Made by a program: the position numbers and the translations under genes. The notes under the pieces are model-generated. The model was not told where the DNA came from. It worked only from the letters and a program-made list of their open reading frames with translations, and did no database searches. Shown here one piece after another: positions 1-8,522 of a stretch of 64,000 bases of DNA. The stretch is from positions 62,001-126,000 of the forward strand of contig NZ_CBCSIQ010000003.1 in the NCBI RefSeq assembly GCF_965139615.1, given 5' to 3'. The DNA comes from Kerstersia similis. Its GTDB lineage: Bacteria; Pseudomonadota; Gammaproteobacteria; Burkholderiales; Burkholderiaceae_B. Positions within the stretch are counted from its first letter, which is position 1, and each line of letters opens with the position of its first letter.

Positions 1-94
1 CCCGCACCTCATGCCCGGCAGCCAGCAGCCGCTGCGCCATGGGCTCACCCATGCGGCCGATGCCGCAAAACCCGACTTTCACCGTTCCCGTCAC
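1..94 (-). CDS. NAD(P)-dependent beta-hydroxyacid dehydrogenase (3-hydroxyisobutyrate / tartronate semialdehyde reductase family), N-terminal part only
   Basis: Only the first 31 or so codons are in the window. The reading frame gives VTGTVKVGFCGIGRMGEPMA, a Rossmann nucleotide-binding start with the GxGxMG pattern typical of the 3-hydroxyisobutyrate dehydrogenase family. The GTG start overlaps the stop of the upstream dehydratase (GTGA), and an AGGAGA ribosome site sits about six bases upstream, so the two are translationally coupled. In a sugar-acid operon such an enzyme often reduces tartronate semialdehyde or a related oxo-acid, but the substrate cannot be read from this fragment. Family assignment is good; product name is inference. 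Confidence 0.75.
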   Translation of the reverse strand, partial: MTGTVKVGFCGIGRMGEPMAQRLLAAGHEVR

Positions 95-1818
95 CGTTGG
101 TCTCCTGGATGTTCCGCCTCGTAAGGCCATTCGACTGCACCGGAATGCGTCACCGCGCCCAGTTTGGCTGGCCGCACCAGCGCTTCATATTTTTCCAGCA
201 CACCGCCAAGATGGCCCCGCACAAACGGCTGCGCTACACGCGCCCGCTCGGCCATTTCGGCCTCATCGAGCTCAACGTCCAGCTTGCCACGAATCGCGTC
301 GATGTGGATACGGTCGCCGTCGCGCAGCAGTCGGATGGGGCCGCCAGCCGCTGCTTCAGGGCCCACATAGCCAATGCACATGCCCCGCGTCGCGCCGGAG
401 AACCGCCCATCCGTCAGCAGCGCCACTTTCTCGCCCATGCCTTGACCATAGATCGCCGCCGTCACACTTAACATCTCGCGCATGCCCGGGCCGCCCTTGG
501 GGCCTTCATTGCGTATCACCAGCACATCGCCTTCGCGATAATCCTGCGTGGACACTGCCGTCATACAGTCTTCTTCGTTTTCGAAAACGCGCGCGGTTCC
601 CGAGAACACCAGTTGCTTCAGGCCCGCCGTCTTGAGCGCCGCGCCATCCGGCGCAAGATTGCCGCGCAGCACCACCAGGCCTGCATTGGGCGACAGGGGC
701 TGGTCGTGCGGCCGCACCACCCGGCCGTCCGGCCCGGGAAATGCCTGCAGTGCTTCTGCCAGGGTTTCGCCACTTTGCGTCAGCGTATCGCCATGGATAT
801 GCCCGCCCGCCAGCAAGGCATTGAGCACCGCCGGCACGCCGCCGACATGATGCAGATCCACCGCCAGATAACGCCCGCCAGGCTGCATATCGCCAATGAG
901 CGGCGTGCGCGCCAGCACCTCGGAGACATCATCGAGCGTAAAGCGTATGCCGGCCTCATGTGCGATGGCAGGAATGTGCAGCATGGCATTGGTGGAACCG
1001 CCGGTCGCGGCCACCGCCGCACAGGCATTTTCCAGGCTTTTGCGGGTGACCAGATCACGCGGCAGCGGCCCCCCCTGGCGCAAGGCGCGCATGACATTTT
1101 CCCCGGCGCGGCGCGCCACGGCAATGCGTTCGCTATAGGCTGCCGGCACGGTGGCCGAGCCCAGCGGCGCCAGCCCCAGCACCTCGGCCACCATTGCCAT
1201 GGTATTGGCAGTGAACTGGCCGGGGCACGAACCTGCCGTCGGCGTGCAACGCTTTTCGATCTCGCGCAAGGTCTGCAGCGGCATGTCTCCCCGCTGGGCG
1301 GTGCCAACCGCTTCGATGGCCGTCAGGATGGTGGCCGGGTTGCCGTCCGGCCCCACGCCGGGCAACATCGCACCACCGAAGAGAAAGACCCCCGGCACAT
1401 TGACCCGCACCATCCCCATCAGGATGCCGGGCAGGGTCTTGTCACAGCCGGCCACGCCCACCAGCGCGTCGTAGCAATGCGCGCGCACGAAAATCTCCAC
1501 GCTGTCGGCGATGGTTTCACGCGACACCAGCGAGAAGCGCATGCCGGAGTGGTTCATGGAGGTACCATCAGACACCGAGATCGCCGACCCACGGATAGGC
1601 ACGCCGCCGCCGGCAGCCACCCCCAGGCGGACGTTGTCCGATATCTGGTTGAGCGACATCGAGCATGGTGTGTTTTCGCCAAAGGTATCGACGATGGCGA
1701 CGAACGGCTTGTCGATGGCCGCATCATCCAGGCCGGTGGCACGCAGGAAGGCGCGATGCGGCGTGCGGGTGATGCCCTCGGTCACGGTCCGGGAGCGATG
1801 TTTGTGAAGATCCGTCAT
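91..1818 (-). CDS. IlvD/Edd-family dehydratase, probably a sugar-acid dehydratase
   Basis: A 575-residue iron-sulfur dehydratase of the IlvD/Edd family, which removes water from 2,3-dihydroxy acids or aldonic acids to give 2-oxo acids. The cluster cysteines are in place: C52 (TPCSMS), C125 (GCDKTLPG) and C198 (GSCPGQFTANTM). Length matches the family. True isoleucine/valine IlvD usually sits alone or with ilv genes; here the gene lies between an SDR, an MFS permease and a beta-hydroxyacid dehydrogenase, with a divergent LysR gene, which points to catabolism of a sugar acid (for example a pentonate or hexonate). It could still act on dihydroxyisovalerate. Family certain, substrate inferred. 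Confidence 0.88.
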   Translation of the reverse strand: MTDLHKHRSRTVTEGITRTPHRAFLRATGLDDAAIDKPFVAIVDTFGENTPCSMSLNQISDNVRLGVAAGGGVPIRGSAISVSDGTSMNHSGMRFSLVSRETIADSVEIFVRAHCYDALVGVAGCDKTLPGILMGMVRVNVPGVFLFGGAMLPGVGPDGNPATILTAIEAVGTAQRGDMPLQTLREIEKRCTPTAGSCPGQFTANTMAMVAEVLGLAPLGSATVPAAYSERIAVARRAGENVMRALRQGGPLPRDLVTRKSLENACAAVAATGGSTNAMLHIPAIAHEAGIRFTLDDVSEVLARTPLIGDMQPGGRYLAVDLHHVGGVPAVLNALLAGGHIHGDTLTQSGETLAEALQAFPGPDGRVVRPHDQPLSPNAGLVVLRGNLAPDGAALKTAGLKQLVFSGTARVFENEEDCMTAVSTQDYREGDVLVIRNEGPKGGPGMREMLSVTAAIYGQGMGEKVALLTDGRFSGATRGMCIGYVGPEAAAGGPIRLLRDGDRIHIDAIRGKLDVELDEAEMAERARVAQPFVRGHLGGVLEKYEALVRPAKLGAVTHSGAVEWPYEAEHPGDQR

Positions 1819-1844
1819 GGCAATTCCTTTTCTGAAAATACGCT

Positions 1845-2633
1845 TCAGGTGTTAAGCAGCAGCCCGTTTTCGATCGCCAGCACCTGCCCGGTCATGGCAG
1901 GCGTGCGGGCAGCGATGAACCAGGCCAGCTCGGCGATTTCATCTGGCTGGGAAACCCGCCCCAGCGGGGAGTTCGCCCGCATGCCCTGCACGATGCCGGC
2001 GTAGGCGTCTTCACCCAGCACGCGGCGCAACAGGCCGTCATCCACCATGCCGGGGGCCAGCGCATTCACCCGCACCTGCGGCGCCAGCGTGCGCGCCAGC
2101 GACAGCGTGAGCGCATTGACCGCCCCCTTGGACGCCGCATAGGCGATGGACGAGCCCGTGCCGTTGAGCGACGCCAGAGAGGAAATATTGATGACAGCCG
2201 CCGTATGACCATTGCTGCCATCGCCGCCGCTACGCCGCAACAGCGGCGCAGCGGCGCGCGTCATCTGGAACATGCCGATCAGGTTGACGCGATAGACCCG
2301 CTCGAACTCGGCAGCGTCCAGCCCTTCCAGGTCGTCATGCGGCACGACTTTGGTCGTGCCCGCGTTATTGACCAGGGCATCCAGCCGGTGCCAGGCGTCG
2401 TCCACGGCTGCCACCAGGCGCCGGCAATCCGCGTCGTCGCCAACATCGGCATCCACGACCAGGACCGGCACGCCCAGATTCCGGCACTGCTGCGCGACGG
2501 CCTGGGCAGCCGGGCGTGTGCTGTCATCAAAGTTGTTGATAGCCACCGCCCAGCCTTCGCGGGCAAAGCGCAGCGCCGTGGCTGCCCCGATACCCGTGGC
2601 CGCGCCGGTCACGAGGCAAACAGGAAAACTCAT
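1845..2633 (-). CDS. Short-chain dehydrogenase/reductase (SDR)
   Basis: A 262-residue classical SDR, a cytosolic NAD(P)-dependent oxidoreductase. The cofactor motif TGAATGIG is at residues 9-16, NNAG at 89-92, and the catalytic set is S151/S152, Y165 and K169 (YAASK). Its start overlaps the stop of the MFS gene by four bases (ATGA) and it ends 26 bases before the dehydratase, so all lie in one operon. In that setting it probably oxidises a sugar or lactone precursor, or reduces a dehydrated product. Exact substrate not readable. Confidence 0.88.
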   Translation of the reverse strand: MSFPVCLVTGAATGIGAATALRFAREGWAVAINNFDDSTRPAAQAVAQQCRNLGVPVLVVDADVGDDADCRRLVAAVDDAWHRLDALVNNAGTTKVVPHDDLEGLDAAEFERVYRVNLIGMFQMTRAAAPLLRRSGGDGSNGHTAAVINISSLASLNGTGSSIAYAASKGAVNALTLSLARTLAPQVRVNALAPGMVDDGLLRRVLGEDAYAGIVQGMRANSPLGRVSQPDEIAELAWFIAARTPAMTGQVLAIENGLLLNT

Positions 2634-3958
2634 TTGTTACTCCGTTGTTTTTTGAGCGACAGCGCAATGACGGCGCCCGCGACCAAGGCGCATGCAAGCA
2701 CGATCATGCCCGGCAGCAACTGGCCCGTCCTGTCCTTGATGAAACCGATTACATAGGGGCTGACGAAGCCCGCGAGGTTGCCGGTGGAATTGATCAGGGC
2801 AATGGCTGCGGCCGCCCCTGCGCCCCCCATCATGGCCGTCGGAATGCCCCAGAACACCGGCGCGATGGAGTTGATCCCGATGGCCGCCACGACCAGGGCC
2901 GCGATCGACAGCCAGAGCTGATCCACCAGCAGCACCGAGGCCAGCATGCCCGCCGCGCCCAGCACGCAACAAATGGCGACGTGAATGCGGCGATCCTGAC
3001 TGCGATCGGCGTGCCGCGCGATCAGCACCATGGCGACGGCGCTGATGACCGACGGCACCGCCGACAGCAGGCCGATGTTGCCGATATTCGCGACGCCGGC
3101 CGACTGAATGACGGTGGGCACCCAGAACACCAGCCCGTAGTTGCCCATGGCGATGCAGAAATAGAGCAGCCCGAGCAACCAGACCTTGCTGTTGCGGAAC
3201 ACCTGGCGCACACTGTGGTGCGCGCGGGTGCTGTCATCCGCCGCCAGGTCTTCCTTGAGCAGGCGCTTTTCTTCCGCACTGAGCCATTTCACATTCGCGA
3301 TGCTGTCCTGCAGGATGAAAAACGCCGCGATGCCCACCACCAGGGAAGCCAGGCCTTCGATCAGGAACAGCCACTGCCAGCCCGCCATGCCGTGCAGGCC
3401 GCCGAACTGCTGCATGATCCAACCCGAAACCGGGCCGCCAATGGCGCCCGACACCGGGATGGCCACCATGAATAGCGCAATGATCTGCGAACGGCGGCTG
3501 GACGGAAACCAGGTGGCCAGGTACAGGACGATGCCGGGGAAGAAACCGGCTTCGGCTACGCCCAGCAAGAAGCGCAGCACGTAGAACGAGATCGGCCCCT
3601 GCGTGAACAGGGTCAGACAGGAGATGACCGACCAGGTCACCATGATGCGGGCAATCCAGACTCGCGCGCCTACCCGGTGCAGGATCAGGTTGCTGGGCAC
3701 TTCGAAAATGAAGTAGCCGATGAAAAACATGCCCGCGCCCAGCCCGTAGATGGTTTCGGACATGGACAGGTCTGCCAGCATTTCCAGCTTGGCAAAACTC
3801 ACGTTGACGCGGTCTATGTAGGCCACGATGAACGCCAGGAACAGGAAGGGAATGATGTGCCAGGTCAGCTTGCGGTACAGCGCGTCCCGCTGCGCCGGCG
3901 ACACTGGAACAGCGGAACCGCCATGCGGCTGCCCGCCCCGGCCAATAGAGGTGCTCAT
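2630..3958 (-). CDS. MFS transporter, anion:cation symporter type
   Basis: A 12-helix major facilitator permease of about 442 residues in the inner membrane. The sequence from YRKLTWHIIPFLFLAFIVAY and the IDRVNVSFAKL motif after helix 1 are typical of the anion:cation symporter branch that carries glucarate, galactonate, tartrate or phthalate with protons. I take the ATG at 3958, because GGAGA lies eight bases ahead of it; a longer reading from 3991 has no ribosome site. It is the first gene of the operon, reading away from the LysR gene. Substrate is inferred to be a sugar acid or other organic anion. Confidence 0.85.
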   Translation of the reverse strand: MSTSIGRGGQPHGGSAVPVSPAQRDALYRKLTWHIIPFLFLAFIVAYIDRVNVSFAKLEMLADLSMSETIYGLGAGMFFIGYFIFEVPSNLILHRVGARVWIARIMVTWSVISCLTLFTQGPISFYVLRFLLGVAEAGFFPGIVLYLATWFPSSRRSQIIALFMVAIPVSGAIGGPVSGWIMQQFGGLHGMAGWQWLFLIEGLASLVVGIAAFFILQDSIANVKWLSAEEKRLLKEDLAADDSTRAHHSVRQVFRNSKVWLLGLLYFCIAMGNYGLVFWVPTVIQSAGVANIGNIGLLSAVPSVISAVAMVLIARHADRSQDRRIHVAICCVLGAAGMLASVLLVDQLWLSIAALVVAAIGINSIAPVFWGIPTAMMGGAGAAAAIALINSTGNLAGFVSPYVIGFIKDRTGQLLPGMIVLACALVAGAVIALSLKKQRSNK

Positions 3959-4170
3959 GCTTATGTCTCCAAAACGCGTGCCGTCCGGCACGTCTAGTTA
4001 TCTGGCAGTCACCTTGCAGGCATCCGGTTATGTGCTGCTCCACAGGCCTTGCCTGGGAAATTCGCGTTTCAACCGCTGCATAGGGATATAACTGGCGCTG
4101 ATACGGTGCTGCCGATGGAAAGAGTAAAGTCGCACCGGTATTGCGGCAAATCACGTTTCAGGCGAATGGG

Positions 4171-4186
4171 ATAACCATATGGTTAT
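4171..4186. promoter_or_regulatory. Perfect 16-bp palindrome, candidate LysR operator
   Basis: ATAACCATATGGTTAT reads the same on both strands and lies in the 280-bp divergent region between the MFS operon (start 3958, minus) and the LysR gene (start 4239, plus), 53 bases before the LysR start. LysR regulators bind T-N11/12-A palindromes, so this is the best candidate for their autoregulatory site. Function is inference. Confidence 0.5.
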
Positions 4187-4238
4187 GATTGCAGGCACAT
4201 CCCGGAACAGAAACCACCACCACACAGGAGACAAGCCC

Positions 4239-5195
4239 ATGCCGGCAAGCAGCGATTCCATGGAACGGTTCTTCCGCAGCGGCCTGAAACTCGGCCACCT
4301 GCGCATCCTGGTGGCCCTGAGCGAACTCGGGCAGGTCACGCGCGTCGCCTCGGCCTTCCATGTCACGCAACCCGCCATTTCCAAACAGATCGCAGAAATG
4401 GAAACCGCCCTGGGCGCTCCCATCCTGCAACGCGTAGGCAATGCCATCGAGCTGACCGGCATAGGCCGGGTGCTGGTAGAACACGGCCGCGAGATCCTGC
4501 GGCAGTTGGAACTGGCACGGCGCGACGTCAGTGCGCTGACAGCCGGCACGGCCGGGCATGTGCGCTTCGGTTCTGTCGTCACCATTCCCCAGCCCCTGAT
4601 CGCGCATGCCGTGGAACTCTTCACCCGGCGCGCACCCACGGCTTCCTTTTCCTTTGTCGAGGCGACACTGGACCGGCTGCTGAAGATGATGGATGAAGCC
4701 AATCTGGACCTGGCGCTAGGGCGCAACCAGGTGACAGACCGGCTGCCTGTCGTACGCAGCGAGGCCCTGCACCATGAACCCTTCGTATTCGTCGTGGGAA
4801 GCCGTCATCCGCTGGGCGAACCGGATACGCCAGTCTCCTGGCGCGACCTGGACAACGTCCGCTGGATCACGCCCATGAAAGGCTCGCCCGCCTTTGCCAC
4901 CATGGTGGAAATCCTGGCCGAACAGGGCGTGACATTGCAGCACCCTGCCATCGAATCCAGTTCGCTGGCGCTGAACCTGACGCTGCTGCGCGGCGGCGAT
5001 TTCGTCTCCATCCTGCCGCTGTCGCTGGCGCGCCGCCATGTGCAGCGCGGCAGCATGCGCATGTTGCCGCTGCCGCCGCTCGCACCACTGGGCGAAGCCG
5101 TGCTCTATTGGCGCGAAGATACGCTGACGCCAGCGGCCCAGCTTTTCATGGAATGCCTGCGCGAGTCCTCCGCCGAGCTGATCGACACGCCCTGA
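4239..5195 (+). CDS. LysR-family transcriptional regulator
   Basis: A 318-residue LysR regulator with an N-terminal winged helix-turn-helix (RILVALSELGQVTRVASAF, then VTQPAISKQI) and a C-terminal effector domain. The start at 4239 is chosen because AGGAGA lies a few bases upstream; a reading from 4179 would run through the palindrome at 4171-4186 and has no ribosome site. It is transcribed away from the MFS-SDR-dehydratase operon, the usual arrangement for a LysR protein that senses a pathway intermediate and activates the operon. The inducer is unknown. Confidence 0.88.
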   Translation: MPASSDSMERFFRSGLKLGHLRILVALSELGQVTRVASAFHVTQPAISKQIAEMETALGAPILQRVGNAIELTGIGRVLVEHGREILRQLELARRDVSALTAGTAGHVRFGSVVTIPQPLIAHAVELFTRRAPTASFSFVEATLDRLLKMMDEANLDLALGRNQVTDRLPVVRSEALHHEPFVFVVGSRHPLGEPDTPVSWRDLDNVRWITPMKGSPAFATMVEILAEQGVTLQHPAIESSSLALNLTLLRGGDFVSILPLSLARRHVQRGSMRMLPLPPLAPLGEAVLYWREDTLTPAAQLFMECLRESSAELIDTP

Positions 5196-5384
5196 GGCCA
5201 GGCCGGCCTGGCGGCAGAAAATCCCCCTTTCCAGTGATTCCCGCTTGCGGGCATTCGGCGTTCAATCCTCTTTGCCTTGGGTTCGCCAGGACAGATGACG
5301 CCGCAACCGGATATCCCGTCTGGCGGTATCCCGGTATTTCCTGCGTAGCCGTTTCCAACCAGAAGAAGACAAAGGAAGCTCCGT

Positions 5385-6563
5385 ATGACCTCCCGTACGA
5401 AATCCCTGCACTCCATCAATACACTGGCGCTGACGGCCATTTGCTCGGTCCTGCTTGGCGCCTGTGGCGGCAGCAGCAATAACGACGAACAGCCAGCACC
5501 GGTTGCGACATCATCCGTCACGGTAATCGGCGACAGCCTGTCCGATATCGGCACCTTCGGCATCCGCCATACGGTGCAATCCACCAGCGGCGTCCCCTAC
5601 CCACTCTGGACCGACCTGCTGACGCGCGCTACCGAAGCCCCTGAACCCTGCAGCTACTATCTGGCAAGTTCCGCCAGCAGCTTCAACCAGCGTGCCGGCT
5701 GCACCAACTACGCTGTCGCGGGCGGACGCATACAGGCGCCGGATGCCGCGCAACCCACCAGCATCCTGTTGCAGATGCAGCATGCCCGGCAGGCGGCAGG
5801 CGCGGCCGGCTTCGGCGCTCAAGACCTGCTGCTGCTGGACGGCGGCGGCAATGACGCGGCCGACCTGATCGAAGCCTATATCGCGCTATTGTTGTCAGCC
5901 GCCACGCAGCAAACCCCTGATGTCGCGTCCTATGCTGCCTTCCTGCAGAACGTGCTGGGCGAAACCGCAACCTGGGCATTGCTGCAATCCGGCGAGCATG
6001 GCGCCGAAGCCGCCGCGCAGGCCTACATGCAAGCGCTGGCCGAACGCTTCGCCGCCGCTATCCAGGAACAATTGCTGGACGCCGGTGCCCAGCGCATTGC
6101 GGTCCTGAATATTCCGGACGTTACCCGCACCCCGCGCTTCCAGCCCTTGCTGCAGCTCCTGACGCTCGCCGCCGGGCCGGAAGCGGCCGCGCAAGCACAA
6201 CAGTTGCTGCAAGGATGGCTGACGGCCTTCAACGCCCAACTCGACAGCGCCTTCGCCGACCATCCGCATGTCGTCGTGGTCGATGCCTTTGCACAACTGG
6301 GCATGTGGGCGGAGGACGCCAGCCGCTTCGGCTTCACCAACGCCAGGGATGCCGTCTGCCCGGAAGCCAGCCCGGCCACCCCGCTGCCGTCCTATGACAT
6401 CACGCAGTGCACGGATAGCTACCTGGACGCCCATGCCCCCGCCGGGGCCGCAACCGGTTGGTGGCAAGCGTACGCCTTTGCCGACGGTTTCCACCCCACG
6501 CCCAAAGGCCATGCCGTGATGGCCCAGGCCGTCGCGGAAGCCATACAAGCCAAGGGCTGGTGA
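5385..6563 (+). CDS. SGNH/GDSL esterase lipoprotein
   Basis: A 392-residue exported hydrolase. The N-terminus is a lipoprotein signal with lipobox LLGAC (C27), so it should be anchored in the envelope. GDSL block I is VIGDSLSDIG with nucleophile S51; an Asn-bearing block GGGND follows, and the catalytic Asp-His pair is in DGFHPTPKGH (D367, H370). AAGGAAG precedes the ATG. The family hydrolyses acyl or acetyl esters of lipids or polysaccharides; several members are autotransported esterases, but no beta-barrel is present here. Nothing nearby identifies the substrate. The next gene also encodes a secreted hydrolase. Confidence 0.85.
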   Translation: MTSRTKSLHSINTLALTAICSVLLGACGGSSNNDEQPAPVATSSVTVIGDSLSDIGTFGIRHTVQSTSGVPYPLWTDLLTRATEAPEPCSYYLASSASSFNQRAGCTNYAVAGGRIQAPDAAQPTSILLQMQHARQAAGAAGFGAQDLLLLDGGGNDAADLIEAYIALLLSAATQQTPDVASYAAFLQNVLGETATWALLQSGEHGAEAAAQAYMQALAERFAAAIQEQLLDAGAQRIAVLNIPDVTRTPRFQPLLQLLTLAAGPEAAAQAQQLLQGWLTAFNAQLDSAFADHPHVVVVDAFAQLGMWAEDASRFGFTNARDAVCPEASPATPLPSYDITQCTDSYLDAHAPAGAATGWWQAYAFADGFHPTPKGHAVMAQAVAEAIQAKGW

Positions 6564-6807
6564 TAGCCCCGGCAAGGCCGGCGCGCGGGCGGTTGCCTTG
6601 CAATGGTCATCTTTCTCAAGCCGGCGGCGGCCATGTCATATCACCGCCGGGCTGGAGGATAAAAAAATGGCTTTGATAACAATCACCTGGAAAGAATAAT
6701 ATTTCCTAAACCCCCATTACATTCAGTATTTCTTAACAAATATTACCCGTCACCTCCTGGCAAGACTGACTGCCTAAATTGGCGCTCTTTTAGCCAGGAG
6801 TATGACA
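6564..6807. promoter_or_regulatory. AT-rich intergenic stretch, probable promoter region of the phosphatase gene
   Basis: Bases 6660-6780 are clearly more AT-rich than the flanks (runs such as aataatatttcctaaa and ttcttaacaaatatta) and lie directly ahead of the phosphatase gene. I see no clear -35/-10 pair and no obvious PhoB box, but the composition suggests a promoter or regulator-binding region. Confidence 0.4.
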
Positions 6808-8346
6808 ATGACTTCCCGTTTTTCCCGCCGGCAGATGGTCAAGGCCGCCGTCCTGGGCCTTGCCTCCGCCACCCTGCCCGCCTGTGGCGGCGGCAGCGAC
6901 AGCAAGGATCTGCCCGTCGATGACGACCATGGCACCCCCGGGCCTGGCCCGGAACCCTGCGTCGTGCCCGAACCTCAGACCGGGCCGCAGCAACCACGCG
7001 GCCTGCACGTCAGCTGGACCGACGACCTGTTCACGACCCGCACCATGACCTGGTTTACCGACGGCAGCCGCGACCCGGGCAGCATCGTGGAATACGGCCC
7101 GCTGGAAAGCGGCATGGAAGAGTGCCATATCCTCAGCGCCCCCTTTCCCTTCCGCGCGTCCGGCCTCAGCCACGAAACCTATGGCGTGGATGCCTTGACC
7201 CACGCCGCCACGATCAGCAGCATCGACCCGGAACGCGGCATACGCTATCGGGTTGGTTCGTCCGGCGGCGGCTGGAGCGAGGTGCATACCCTGCCCCCCT
7301 TCCCGCGCGAAAAATTCCGCTTCTGCCACTTTGGCGATCAGGCGGTACGCGACTCCAGCCGACGCGTCATGGACAGCGTGCGGCAACAAAACCCGGATTT
7401 CCTCCTGGTTGCGGGCGATCTTTCCTATGCCAATGGCGACCAGCCCATCTGGGACCGCTATTTCGACATGCTGGAGCCCTATACCGCCAGGCTGCCCATG
7501 ATGACCTGCCCCGGCAACCACGAAGCCAAGGATGGCCGTGGCCAGGGCTACCGCACCCGTTTCAGCCAGCCCGGCGAAGGCACCTACTTCACCTGGGATG
7601 TGCACCGTGTCCATTTCCTGTTCAGCACCGGCGGTTCGCTGCTGCGCGACCTCTCTACCACCAAGGAATTGATGGAGGAACTCGATTTCATGGAAAAAGA
7701 CCTGGCCGACGCCTACCAGCGCCGCCAGAATGGCGAGATCGACTTCATCGTACTGGTGCAGCACTATCCGCTCTGGACCAACACCGAAGGCCGCAGTCCG
7801 GCCAACTTTTCGCTGGTGGCCCTGGAAGAAAAGATGTTGCTGCGTTATGAGGTCGATCTGGTACTGGCTGGCCATGATCACCTTTATGAGCGCTCGCATC
7901 CGATGATGCGCGGCAAGCAGGCCGAGGGCGGCTATATCCAGGTCACGCAGGGGGGTGGCGGCAAATCCTTGTACTCACTGATCGACAAGCCCGCTGCCTG
8001 GGCGGCGGTTTCGCGCGTCTGCCACGGTTATACCGTGCTGGAAGTCGAAGGCCGCACGCTGCGCGCCCAGAGCTATGCCGTCAGCGATAGCACGGGCGCC
8101 CTGTTCGAAGCGGGCGCAGATCAGCTGATAGACAGCTTTGAAATCCACGCTCGGGTTCCCGTTGCCGTTGCCATTTCCGCCAGCGGCGCCCGTCACGCTG
8201 CCACGGCCAGCGGCCTGGCCTTGCCGTTGCGCAAGGCCAGACGCCTGGAAGAGATGGAAATCGACCTGCACGCCATGCTGTTGCACACCATCCAGCGCAA
8301 TCGCGATCACGACCTGCACGAAGAAGGACTGGAGCACGACGATTGA
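6808..8346 (+). CDS. Purple-acid-phosphatase-like metallophosphoesterase, Tat-exported lipoprotein
   Basis: About 512 residues. The N-terminus carries a twin-arginine motif (SRRQMVK) followed by a lipobox (LPAC, C26), suggesting export of a folded metalloprotein and lipid anchoring. An N-terminal fibronectin-like region (residues about 50-165) is followed by a calcineurin-type phosphoesterase core: AGDLSYANGD, PGNHEA, QHYPLW and AGHDHLYERS supply the Asp, Asn and His metal ligands. I prefer the second ATG (6808): AGGAG lies seven bases before it but only one base before the first ATG. Likely releases phosphate from periplasmic or extracellular esters. Regulation by phosphate is plausible but not seen. 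Confidence 0.88.
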   Translation: MTSRFSRRQMVKAAVLGLASATLPACGGGSDSKDLPVDDDHGTPGPGPEPCVVPEPQTGPQQPRGLHVSWTDDLFTTRTMTWFTDGSRDPGSIVEYGPLESGMEECHILSAPFPFRASGLSHETYGVDALTHAATISSIDPERGIRYRVGSSGGGWSEVHTLPPFPREKFRFCHFGDQAVRDSSRRVMDSVRQQNPDFLLVAGDLSYANGDQPIWDRYFDMLEPYTARLPMMTCPGNHEAKDGRGQGYRTRFSQPGEGTYFTWDVHRVHFLFSTGGSLLRDLSTTKELMEELDFMEKDLADAYQRRQNGEIDFIVLVQHYPLWTNTEGRSPANFSLVALEEKMLLRYEVDLVLAGHDHLYERSHPMMRGKQAEGGYIQVTQGGGGKSLYSLIDKPAAWAAVSRVCHGYTVLEVEGRTLRAQSYAVSDSTGALFEAGADQLIDSFEIHARVPVAVAISASGARHAATASGLALPLRKARRLEEMEIDLHAMLLHTIQRNRDHDLHEEGLEHDD

Positions 8347-8395
8347 GTCATGCCCGCGCCTGGCGCCACCCGCCATCCCCCATCCTGGCACGGCA

Positions 8396-8456
8396 ATGAA
8401 AAACGCCGGTGCCATGAACGCCCCGCTGCACGCGGGACCGATTCATGACACCGGCG
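8396..8456 (-). terminator. Rho-independent terminator of the TRAP receptor gene
   Basis: Arms CGCCGGTGCCATGAA (8404-8418) and TTCATGACACCGGCG (8442-8456) pair at 14 of 15 positions, with a smaller GC hairpin inside the loop. On the minus strand the stem is followed by TTTTTCATT, a termination U-tract, 67 bases after the receptor stop codon. It may also insulate the convergent phosphatase gene. Confidence 0.75.
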
Positions 8457-8522
8457 CAAGCCAGCCGGGCTGCTGCTTGCCACAGTCTCACGACCACGGC
8501 ACGGACAGCCTGCCCTGCCTTG

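Noticed and set aside
613..2004. Long plus-strand open frame (463 codons) opposite the dehydratase and SDR genes
   Set aside because: Its product is rich in His/Arg/Gln and low-complexity, with no family signature; it is the antisense shadow of the IlvD/Edd gene in GC-rich DNA.
4179..4238. Upstream ATG for the LysR gene
   Set aside because: It lies inside the palindrome and has no ribosome site, whereas the ATG at 4239 has AGGAGA at good distance.
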